Shown piece after piece: positions 1-8,700 of a DNA stretch of 10,432 nucleotides. Made by a program: the position numbers and the translations under genes. The DNA lies in contig WELB01000039.1 of assembly GCA_009602725.1 (NCBI GenBank), forward strand, positions 730,758 through 741,189, written 5' to 3'. This stretch comes from Spirogloea muscicola (Eukaryota; Streptophyta; Zygnematophyceae; Spirogloeales; Spirogloeaceae). Under the pieces are notes generated by a model that was not told the origin of the DNA, did not search any database, and saw only the letters and a list, made by a program, of their open reading frames with translations. Numbering within the stretch: the stretch's first letter is position 1; every line of letters starts with the position of its first letter.

Positions 1-183
1 GCGGGCGGCGGGGGCGGCGGCTGGCCCGGCGCGCCGCGCGGGGGCTTTCCGGCGGCCACCCTCGAGCTGCCGCGTGGCGCCTCCGGAGCTGGCCTCACGA
101 GAGCGCGGGAAAAGTCGATCAAATACTATGAAGGCTTTTTCTGGCCCCTTCCAACTTTGTTCTCTCCTTTCTCTGGGCCGCAT
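1..183. other. GC-rich edge, possible partial exon of an unassigned gene
   Basis: Bases 1-115 are extremely GC-rich, like the first exons of the three genes recognised here, and composition drops sharply afterwards. On the minus strand a frame stays open from an ATG at 181-183 to the window edge (about 61 codons), reading through the peptide KAFIVFDRLFPRSREA. An in-frame TGA directly precedes that ATG. On the plus strand, frame 1 is also open from base 1 to a TGA at 240-242 and includes REKSIKYYEGFFW. I recognise neither peptide. The GC gradient fits a minus-strand 5' end slightly better, but a plus-strand last exon is equally possible. Sequence to the left of the window would decide. Confidence 0.25.
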
Positions 184-190
184 TCATCTC

Positions 191-234
191 TCTGGGCTGG
201 CCAGTCACAGCCATTGCCCTCTACTGGGAGAGTC
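191..234 (+). repeat. Dispersed 44-bp repeat, copy A
   Basis: This is the first of three neighbouring copies of a 44-base unit with core GGGCTGGCC..TCACAGCCA and tail TCTACTGGGAGAGT. It matches copy C, exactly 120 bases downstream in the same orientation, at 37 of 44 positions. It is about 75% identical to the reverse complement of copy B. No coding role is seen. Confidence 0.7.
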
Positions 235-250
235 TCTCTTTGATCGAATA

Positions 251-294
251 GCTCTTCCAATACAAGATGATGGCTGTGAGAGGCCAGCCCAAAG
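251..294 (-). repeat. Dispersed 44-bp repeat, copy B (inverted)
   Basis: This is the inverted copy between A and C. The three copies start at 191, 251 and 311, so the spacing is 60 bases. A/B and B/C can therefore fold as hairpins. The reverse complement of 271-293 matches 9205-9227 at 22 of 23 bases, which links this cluster with copy D almost 9 kb away. Confidence 0.7.
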
Positions 295-310
295 CTTGTT
301 CGTTCTTTCT

Positions 311-354
311 TCTGTGCTGGCCAATGACAGCTACCGCCCTCTACTGGAAGAGTC
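311..354 (+). repeat. Dispersed 44-bp repeat, copy C
   Basis: This is the third unit of the local cluster, in the same orientation as copy A and 37/44 identical to it. It keeps the tail CCCTCTACTGGAAGAGTC. With the inverted copy at 251-294 it makes a potential fold-back. Confidence 0.7.
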
Positions 355-579
355 CTTCTCCTGCTCGGAGGAATGAAGAAGGAACAAGGAACAAGACGAT
401 CTCTGACCCCGCATCTCAGAGTCGCTTAGCTCTGGCCCCAGCACCACAGCCCGCATTTGCCTGCACTCCAATTCTTCCTGGAGACTCGGTCGACTGCATT
501 TAATCTGTAGATGCCTATGTGTATGTACACAGCCATTGCTCCAAAACACTTCCGGCAAAATGGATTGTGCAGTGGGGCA
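355..579. other. Intergenic / 3' flank of the EAF7-like gene
   Basis: This stretch lies downstream of the minus-strand EAF7 stop codon. Short open frames occur on both strands, but none has recognisable composition, splice structure or motifs. No TGTAA poly(A) motif was seen on the minus strand here, so the 3' end of the EAF7 transcript is not placed. Confidence 0.5.
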
Positions 580-1915
580 TCATGGTGCATCATCGCCTTC
601 CTCAGCAGGTGTCACAATCGAAGACGGCAACTCAAAATCGTCATCCAGGCCCCCAAGCTCCACATCCTCGTCATCTGCTTTCTGTACACCAGAATGGGAG
701 CCCGTGTTATTCAATGACAGTGCTTTAATGACTTCAGAAAAGGAACTGTTGCAGGAACAGGATAAAAGTACTAGGCGAGGGAAGCTTGGTAGGCAGAGAC
801 AAATGACTGACCAAGTTGTTCAGGTTGTAGAATGTGGACAGCAGTCCCAGGACCTCAGCTTCTTGAATCGGCCTCTTGAGCCTGGGTCAAGGTGTCCCAG
901 AAGCAAAGTTCAGGTGCATGGACATTCCCCATTGATCACAATGCTGGGATCATGGTCAAACAGCCCGTGACAATTCCTACGAAGATGCTAAACATCGCCA
1001 TCGCAATCCTAGGCAGGCTTGTGGCGACTACTGAGTGATGCCATTAGTGTACGTACTCTTTCTCTAGCTTGTGCCATAGTCCAAAAAGTACAAATGCCCG
1101 GTGCATTCCTGCAACGTCCTCGGCCAAGACTTGTAATTAGTCAGTCATGAGCGAGCCTATGCTGAAGTTTTTCTGATGATGGGAGCACATGCTGATGAAG
1201 TCCATTTGCGCAACCTATATGAGCAGTAGATGCAGACGTCTGATGGAGCCGGCAAACAGCGTGTAAAACATACACACGAGTATGTAGTCAGTGTCCATAG
1301 CCATTTCCGCTGCCCTTCGCACATACTGACTGCCAGGAGCGGCGCTCGACTTCATCCTGCTAACCTTGTAGCTTATGGGGCGGGTACGTCTCCAGAGCTT
1401 CCAACAGCTTCAGCTCCAGCTCGATCTGCTCATCTCGAAGCACAGAAGAGGCAGCGAGAAAGTAAAAGTATCAGGTGTCCGAAGCTTGCCCTTCGACTAC
1501 AGCAAGTATTCAAGCTGATCTAGAAAGGACTCCAAGGGCGCTCGACGACCTCAGAAAGGGCCTCTACGATGTGCGAGCTGTTATGAGTGCTTGTCACGGC
1601 GTTGCCAGCGAAATTGGTCTGCAGCGAAGCGGGACAAGTGCAACCCTCCTAGCAAGGCCGACACACTTCACTTGCGAAATAAAACCATTTGGCGTGGCGC
1701 CTGGCAAAGCTTACAAGTCGAAGGCGCTTGACACGAGGAGCCGTGTCGCATGGCCATGGCAGCGAGGAGTATGAACGGCGTAGTGCTGAATGAGATAAAG
1801 AGAACAAGAGGCGCAACGGAAGCGAAGCGTGCACCTTCTCCGCGCTCTCGTCAGCCGCCGCGGGGTTGTTGGCGGCGTCGCGGTCCGCCGAGCCCCCGGT
1901 GCTGCGGTCGCCCAT
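580..1915 (-). CDS. EAF7: EAF7/MRGBP-like subunit of the NuA4 histone acetyltransferase complex
   Basis: Five minus-strand exons (plus-strand coordinates, in transcription order) are 1915-1835, 1425-1365, 1108-1057, 881-812 and 681-580. All introns are GT-AG and all phases agree, giving 121 residues. Exon 1 encodes a polar Ala/Asp-rich leader. Exons 2-5 encode the conserved domain: IELELKLLEALETYPPHKLQ (residues 28-47), then GMHRAFVLFGLWHKLEK, then EVLGLLSTFYNLNNL, then the acidic tail KADDEDVELGG and DDDFELPSSIV. This order matches plant EAF7 proteins as I remember them: ALE.YPPHKLQG.HR.FVL, FYNL, an acidic stretch, then a short LP motif. The length also fits the short plant forms. In yeast and animals EAF7/MRGBP acts in the nucleus within NuA4/TIP60, in a small module with EAF3/MRG15. 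The exon 1-2 join is the least certain: an acceptor eight bases earlier does not match phase. An ATG four bases upstream of the chosen start opens only a short out-of-frame ORF. Confidence 0.85.
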
Positions 1916-2072
1916 TCATGCTGCGGCTGCGTCGACCGGGCGAGCGCCGCCGCAGGATGACCGCCGCACCGCCCCGCCGCCAAGGCCACCGCAAGTTCCG
2001 CCGAGATTCTCGCCGCGCGCCGCGCTCGCACCCGATGGCGGCGGCGGCCGCGGGGCGCTTGGCGCAGAAGCC

Positions 2073-2100
2073 AAACCCTAAAACCTCACAACCCTAAAAC
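2073..2100. promoter_or_regulatory. Twin telo-box-like motifs (CCCTAAAA)
   Basis: AAACCCTAAAAC (2073-2084) and ACCCTAAAAC (2091-2100) lie side by side. The core CCCTAAAA is the reverse complement of TTTTAGGG, the telomere unit of Chlamydomonas. In land plants, telo-boxes (AAACCCTAA) are common in promoters of growth-linked housekeeping genes. A regulatory role here is inference. Confidence 0.5.
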
Positions 2101-2140
2101 AGTGGAGTGGGAAGGGCGGGGGTGCTCACAGGGGGTGGTG

Positions 2141-2250
2141 TGACGGCTGCCGTCACTGGCTGTAGTTAGTTAGCCTAATCTCCTGTTAGCTAGAAGCTCA
2201 CTGCAGTGACGATGGGGCTAACTAACTGCACTCAGTGACGGCAGCCGTCA
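2141..2250. repeat. 110-bp inverted-repeat hairpin (MITE-like) in the shared promoter
   Basis: The left arm is 2141-2175 and the right arm 2216-2250. They are inverted copies agreeing at 32 of 35 positions. The outer 18 bases (TGACGGCTGCCGTCACTG) match perfectly and are nearly self-palindromic. The 40-base loop contains the perfect 12-base palindrome TCACTGCAGTGA (2198-2209). The nonamer TCACAGGGG occurs at 2126-2134 and at 2248-2256, so it could mark a target duplication, although the right copy overlaps the arm end. It could be a small non-autonomous element or a cis-regulatory palindrome with TGACG-type half sites. Confidence 0.65.
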
Positions 2251-2322
2251 CAGGGGACGGCATAACCGGCGAAGAAGTGATGGTTATCCGGGAGCCCGCC
2301 GAGGCTGCCGAGGCTGCCCACT

Positions 2323-2355
2323 GGTTAGCCGACTGACTGGCTACTAGAGTTAGCC
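2323..2355. promoter_or_regulatory. GTTAGCC motif pair upstream of AMP deaminase
   Basis: GGTTAGCC (2323-2330) and AGTTAGCC (2348-2355) repeat the octamer found at the inner end of the left hairpin arm (2168-2175), and in reverse at 2216-2223. Four copies in under 200 bases just before a start codon suggest a transcription-factor site or remnants of hairpin duplication. The binding factor is unknown. Confidence 0.35.
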
Positions 2356-2379
2356 CACCGGGCATTCCCACCCGAGAAG

Positions 2380-2388
2380 ATGCCCTAG
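2380..2388 (+). promoter_or_regulatory. Minimal uORF before AMP deaminase
   Basis: ATG CCC TAG is directly followed by the in-frame ATG at 2389 and then the better-context ATG at 2410 (CGCCATGGCG). If the transcript starts upstream, this two-codon uORF could modulate initiation or be skipped by leaky scanning. The 5' end of the transcript is not known. Confidence 0.35.
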
Positions 2389-2409
2389 ATGCTCCCGGCG
2401 CCGCTCGCC

Positions 2410-2724
2410 ATGGCGGACCCGGCGCCGGCGGCGGCGCAGCAGGCGCAGCTGGCGGAGGGCCTGCGGCGGCTGAAGAGCGGCGCCGCGAGCAACCACTCGC
2501 TGGCCGTGCTGCTGGCGGACGAGGCGGAGGAGGAGGCGATCGCCGACGAGCGCGACAACGGCGGCGCCGGCGCCGGCCTCGAGGACGGCGGCGGCGGCGA
2601 CGGCGACGGCGACGGCGCCGAGGACGACGTCGAGGACGCCGAGGACGACGACGACGGCGTCGGCGAGGACGGCCCCGAGGAGGCGCCCCTGTACGCCCGC
2701 GAGAACGGCCACGCCGTCGTCGCC
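2410..2724 (+). other. AMP deaminase exon 1 (tentative): acidic, low-complexity N-terminus
   Basis: Chosen start: CGCCATGGCG at 2410. An in-frame ATG at 2389 would add seven residues. The exon encodes an Ala/Gln-rich opening ([20 protein letters not shown]), then runs of Gly-Asp and Asp/Glu from imperfect GGCGAC/GAC triplet repeats (2581-2665), and ends near [12 protein letters not shown]. The frame stays open to 2880, so the donor is not forced. GTGAGG at 2725 (phase 0) pairs with the acceptor before 2990, and GTCAGC at 2774 (phase 1) pairs with the acceptor before 2961. An acidic, poorly conserved N-terminus is usual for AMP deaminases. Assignment to this gene is inferred from position and phase. 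Confidence 0.55.
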
Positions 2725-5700
2725 GTGAGGCCGCTGCCCCGGAGCTCGGCGCCGTCGTGGCACTGCCGCCGCGGTCAGCCAGAAGTCCTCCTGAGCTGGA
2801 GCCGAGGCGCAGATCAACAGGAGCTTGCCAGGCCGTTCCCAGTATCCCAAGCTGCAATACCAATGCAGCTTGGGACTTAGCCACTCTTCACAGAACAGCA
2901 CTCAGTGGCATAGCTGGACTGCTTCAGCTAAAGCTTAGCAGAAGGCATTTGCCTTCGCAGTTGCCAGTTGCTCAAGTCTCCTAGCTCAGGTCGAAGTCCA
3001 CAACTTTGATGTGAGTTGGACGAGTCTGTGGCTCAAAGACCATGGGCTTCAAGCAGCGGCAATATCAGCTGCTGCAGCCGCTCTTGCTCTGCGCGAAGCT
3101 GCAAGACCCCCTGAGCTTTGTCGGCTCTCTGTCATGGCTGCAGTCAGTGTTCAGCCGGTGGCTAAGGTACGCTGGTCGTATCTAACACTCATGCTCTTCT
3201 GCTTGACCAATTTGGCTGCAGGCTGATGGAAGCTTAGCTGCCACTGGAGAGAGCGCAGCTGCTATCGAAGCTGCTGCGCTCTCGCGCTCGCGCAGCTCTG
3301 CGGAGGTGCACACGATCCACGGCCCAGACCCCGTCGCAGCCGATCTGCTGAGGAAAGTGCCGGAGCAGGACACTTTTGTGCGCCTACGAATAGCTCGTGC
3401 TGGTATACCTCAGTAACCTTTCACCAACAGTGGCATCCGTTACGTCTTTTTTGTCCATGTATCGGCAGCAGTTGCAAGTTTTACTCCTTACATATCATTT
3501 ATTAGTCTATCATCTCCAAGTGTATATCATAACCCATTCGAATGTAACCTGTGCTCTGCCAGTCAGTCGAGTATTGCCCTGCTTTGCTCAACTGTTGCAC
3601 TTCTTCTCATGTGCATGACTGTCTGTACGGCAACGCTCCTGGAGCCAGATGGCAGTGTCCAAGGTGCTTCCTCCGGCTCTTGCAGCTCCTCTGTCATCTG
3701 TCATTATCTACGCAACCGTGTCTGTCCTGCTCTCAGCTTTGGACCAGATCATACATTACCATCACCTTGCATGCTTGCATTATTCCAACCTGATTATGGC
3801 AAGGCCTGTGCTTCAGCATCTTGTCTGTCCTCCTTGGCATCAATCATCAGAGCTGAAATTTGTTGCCTTGGCAATGGCACAATGTTTCTTGCATGGAGTC
3901 TTACTTGAGCTCAATCAAGCACTTAAACATCCACTGAAAGGAGGAGTACAATTCTGAAAGTAACGAAGTAGGGCACTGGTTCTGGCAAACAACATCATCA
4001 GCTCAATCAGCTATATATCTAAACACGCTTGGCTTGATTGTCTTTGCGGGCACCAGAGGAGCCCTCTGCTGAGGAGGAGGAGGTCTGCGTGATGATGCAG
4101 CAATGCCTCAGCTTGAGGGACAAATGGGTGTTCCGCGAAAGCCAGGCGCCTTGGCACAGGGAAGCCAACGAGCCAGGCACCCCAAAAGAACCAGGCACCC
4201 CCAAGCCCAACCTGCAACCTTTCCTCTACGAGCCCCAAGAACCCTCCAGAGTATGTAGCACTTAACAACTTCCTATGGTGCAATATACTGAGGCACTTGC
4301 TTGGAGCGTTTGTCATCAGGCATGTGTCAGCAACACGAAGTAGTCACTTAGTCCTTCTGGTCGGACTTGTTGTTGAGACGGAGTGACGGTCCAGGCAGTA
4401 AGAGGAAGACTATATGTGTGTCTCAGCTTGTCGCTCTTATTTCAAGGAGGCTCATGATGTTGGGCTGCGGAGGATGTGGGAGTTAAGCATATACTCAAGC
4501 TCACTATCGCCAGCAACTTGCAGAAGTGCTCAAAGTGAACGTGTCAGCCTACAGCAGTTCCTTGTTGACCGGGTGGAGTTGCTGACTCATAGTGGGTTGC
4601 CAATGGTACGCAGCATGTGCACAGGATGATTGACGGCGTCATCCACGTCTACGCTGATGACCAAGGTGAGTTGCCTGCAGCTATCCTCATCTTAACATGT
4701 CAATACCCGCCCGTCAAAAGCAGCTCAGATTGTACTGAATGCAATTGACCTACTTCATATGTGGTGGGTGTCCTCACAAGCAGCGGTTGAGGAGCTTTAT
4801 CCAGTGCCCGATGCCACTGAGTTCTTCACTGATCTGCATCGTGTCTTGAGGATCATCTCATTGGGATCTGTGCGGACTCACTGCCATCATCGATTGCGAC
4901 TTTTGGAGCAGGTGTGACCGACAGATATGCAGTTTGCTTATCATGAATTGAGGCTGATACGAGCTCTTGTTGTTCATGTAACATGTCGTTGTCACATAAG
5001 AGCTCTGATTAGTGGAGGTTAACCCTCCTAGTAAGAGGGCTGCTTCTCACGTGCAGTCATATTGCTTGTGGCCTGTAGAAGTTCAATATGCATCTGATGC
5101 TGAATGCGGACCGCGAAGCATCAGCGCAGAAGAGCGCTCCTCATAGAGACTTCTACAACGTCCGCAAAGTGGACACTCATGTTCACCACTCGAGCTGCAT
5201 GAATCAGAAGCACCTGCTGCGATTTATCAAGTCCAAGCTCCGTAAGGAGCCAGATGAAGTGATCTTTCTGATGCCTAAGTGACTTTACTGCATGCTCATT
5301 TGTCAAAGCTGTTCAGTGATTGATTGACCATTGCTGCTCACTGTCAATACTGCAGTGATAATCATTGCCTGACTTTTTTTTGTCCATTGTTAGACCTTGC
5401 TAAGGCTCAGCCATTCTGATGGTATACGGGGCTCTTATGGTGGTGGCCATTGTATATTCAGGTTGTCATCTTCCGCGACGGAAAGTATTTGACACTGCGA
5501 GAGGTCTTTGAGAGCTTGGATTTGACTGGATATGACTTGAACGTAGACCTTCTGGATGTGCACGCTGACAAGAACACATTTCACCGCTTTGATAAATTCA
5601 ACCTGAAGTACAATCCGTGTGGTCAAAGTAGGTTACGAGAGATCTTTCTTAAGCAGGACAACTTGATACAAGGTGAGTCATGCTGCTCAAGATGATTGCA

Positions 5701-8700
5701 TGTAGACTTGTGTAACCATGCATGTTGTGCTTTTATGGTGGAAAGACAAGATGTGCTCCAATCCTGCAGTCGAAGCAGCTGAGCTCCTGAATGTATTAGT
5801 CGGGTTGCTATATTGCAGGTCGCTTTCTTGCGGAGGTGACTAAGGAGGTCTTCACAGACCTTGTAGCAAGCAAGTATCAGGTACTTGGTGGACCACTGCT
5901 ACTCAGACGCTAGCAAATCCTGGTGCACATTGCAGTGTACACTTACTTGTGGAAGTAAGACTGGTTTGCTACTGACTAGGCTGGCTACCAGCTTCAGACT
6001 TGTTGGAGTACCTCCTTTGTCTCCGAGGATAGAAAAGGCAAATTTGCATATGATATCCTTCTTGTGTAACAAGACTTGCGTTGTGCCATGCAGTACTCCA
6101 GAAGGTGTGCAGCACATTGCATACGTATGACTGCTAGGTTTGCAGCTCGACCATGTTCTCATATGCATATTCCCCTCAACAGATGGCAGAGTATAGAATT
6201 TCTGTGTACGGCCGCAAGAAGAGTGAGTGGGATCAGCTTGCTAGCTGGATCATCAACAATGATCTCTACTGTGAAAATGTTGTCTGGCTCATTCAGGTAT
6301 GATTTTGCTGATCTGGAGGCTTTTACCTTGCATTGACGTCTTCTGTCTCAGGCTGCAGACCTTATATGTCATGAGACACCGTTCAGATCCCAAGCTGCAT
6401 TCGGGCACTGTAGATACAATGCAGGTGCAATGAGAGAGATGCTATAAGAGATCCTCGTCCTGTCTTGGGAGCATTCATCCTCAAAGGTCCACGACTTACT
6501 GTGCAAGCTGCTGATATGACCAAATACTCGGTTGTCGTTTGTAGCTGCCACGACTGTACAGCGTGTACAAAGAGATGGGTATTCTGAACAATTTCCAGAC
6601 ACTTCTTGACAACATCTTCATTCCCTTGTTTGAAGTAACTGTGGATCCAGCTTCACATACGCACTTGCATGTTTTCCTCAATCAGGTCAGTAGGCAGGCG
6701 ACTTTGGCATGTTGGTCCCAGTGGTTCAGGTGTGCGTTGCTTTACTGGCTCAGACTACTGTACAATATGAAGGAGTGACTAATGAGAGAGGCAGCAGGCT
6801 GCACCTGGTGGTAGCATCTTGCTGAGACAAGAGGTGGGGCTCTGCCAGGTTGTTGGCTTTGACATGGTTGATGACGAGAGCAGGCCTGAGAGGCGGCCCA
6901 CGAAGCACATGAAGACTCCAGCCGAGTGGGACAACCCTTTCAACCCAGCTTACTCGTACTGGGCGTACTATGTGTACGCTAACCTGGTCGTCTTGAACAG
7001 GGTATGTTTTGACAGCAAGCTCCTATTACTGGCATGGTCCGCATCCACCTCGGACCCATACATGTCAAACTTCCTTTGATGTGTAATGTGGGCTGTTGCT
7101 GAGAGATCCTTTGTTTTTTTTAACATGTATGCGAAGCTTCGGGAGTCCAAGAACATGTCCATTATCAAGTTCCGGCCTCACTCAGGAGAAGTATATGCTC
7201 ACACCTCGATGCCTTTCAACCAGGGCCTTTAGGTCTCTCGTGCTCTTGCTTACCAGTGCAACTGCTTAGCCAGAGCAAGCTGTCCTTCAGTGCCTTGTCG
7301 GTGTCTTTGAAGCACGTCTGGCTGCTGTTGCCTGTTGACAGGCGGGAGATGTGGACCATCTGGCAGCCACCTTCCTCTTGGCCCACAACATTGCGCACGG
7401 CAACAACCTCCGCAAAGCCCCTGGCCTGCAATACCTCTACTACCTAGCTCAGGTATGACACCTGCTTCAACATTCCTGTCTGCATAATTGTGGTCCTTAC
7501 CTGCACATTGTGATGAACGTAAATGGTGCTCCCTGAAAATCTGTGGCCAACCATCACTAGGCCCCGACCAGAGGACCAAGTCCTTGTGTCTTGCAATCTG
7601 CTCTTCAATCTCAGGGATTCAGTTGCAAGCTTGTGCAGAATGAAAGCTAGGGTGTTGCGATCCCCTAACATTGATGATTGATTGAATGATGTTCAGCTGT
7701 ACTCATGAGATCAAGCAATGTCTCTGCTTCTCCAGATCGGGCTTGCTATGTCGCCCTTGAGCAACAACTCTCTCTTCTTGGACTATCATCGCAACCCATT
7801 TCCTATATTCTTTGCTCGGGGCCTTAACGTCTCCCTTTCGACTGATGACCCCCTGCAAATTCACCTCACAAAGGAGCCGCTAGTCGAAGAATACAGCGTG
7901 GCAGCCCAGGTTGATCTCAGATTCTCTTTTTCTGGCTGCCTACTATACATGATAAGCCTCAAGCCTCTGATGTTCAAGTAGCTCAAAATGGTACTGAGCG
8001 TCAAGGCCATGCTCTTGATGGTCACAGGTGTGGAAGCTGAGCCCCTGTGACATCTGTGAGATTGCCCGCAACTCCGTGTATCAGTCGGGCTTTTCGCACA
8101 GGGTCAAGGTGCGCTCTTCAAGCATCCACTTTGCCCCAGCCCTTGCTTCCGCCAAGATTGCCAAGACCGCCAAGAATGCCATGACCTCCAATGCCAAGGC
8201 CTAAGGACTTCCCTGCATCTTTAGACTGTTTGCTCATGAGCCTTTTCGATTGCCACCAGCGTCACCTAGATGCGTCCTTCAAGCATTGCAGCTGCACCAT
8301 TACTCCATGTTGATAATCTCACTGTGGAAATCCTTGACCTTTTGCTCGGTTGTGGCCTGTGGCATGGGCAGAGCCATTGGTTGGGGCCACACTACCACAA
8401 GAGGGGCGTGGACGGAAACGACATACACAAAAGCAATGTTCCTCGCATGCGGGTTGACTTTCGCCATGAGGTGCAGATTCTCATCCTTATGAGCTCGTGG
8501 CACAGGCTAAGTTATGATGCATTTTGATGCCTTGTACCCCGGTCTTTTATTTATTGCTCAAGAATTCCCCTTAGCAATTTCTGAGCATCAGCGCAGGAAA
8601 TGCCTTGTGCAGTCGCTTGGTGTGATGGAACTTCTACTTGATGCTGTGGTATTTAGCAGACCGTGTCCACATTTGAGACAGGTGTGGAGGGAGGAGCTGG

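Larger units (their letters stand above)
1916..2409. promoter_or_regulatory. Shared head-to-head promoter region of EAF7 and AMP deaminase genes
   Basis: 494 bases separate the two divergent start codons, so both promoters and both 5' UTRs must lie here unless a hidden 5' exon exists. The EAF7 side (1916-2065) is GC-rich and has misleading open frames. The AMP deaminase side holds two telo-box-like motifs, a 35-base inverted repeat, the tandem nonamer GAGGCTGCC (2301-2318) and several GTTAGCC motifs. No clear TATA box was found. The bidirectional promoter role is inferred from gene positions. Confidence 0.6.

Noticed and set aside
191-354. Possible CRISPR-like array, because the spacing is regular at 60 bases
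   Set aside because: There are only three units, they alternate in orientation and have 75-84% identity, and the genome is clearly eukaryotic with spliced genes.
536-970. Plus-strand 144-aa open frame with Ser-rich composition
   Set aside because: It is antisense to EAF7 exons 4 and 5 and their introns. The minus-strand exons carry the conserved family motifs and correct splice phases, so this frame is a shadow.
1230-1774. Plus-strand open frames (97 and 99 aa) that look protein-like
   Set aside because: They overlap EAF7 exon 2 and intron 1 on the opposite strand, have no recognised motif, and are replaced by the phase-consistent minus-strand model.
2222-2901. Long minus-strand open frames (220 and 183 aa), Arg-rich or Val/Ala-rich
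   Set aside because: They mirror the GAC/GGC triplet repeats of the acidic plus-strand exon. The extreme composition and lack of splice or family evidence mark them as antisense shadows.
3397-3957. Overlapping plus-strand frames of 73-102 aa
   Set aside because: They lie wholly or almost wholly inside the third AMP deaminase intron, whose two ends rebuild a conserved Glu codon. There is no conserved motif.
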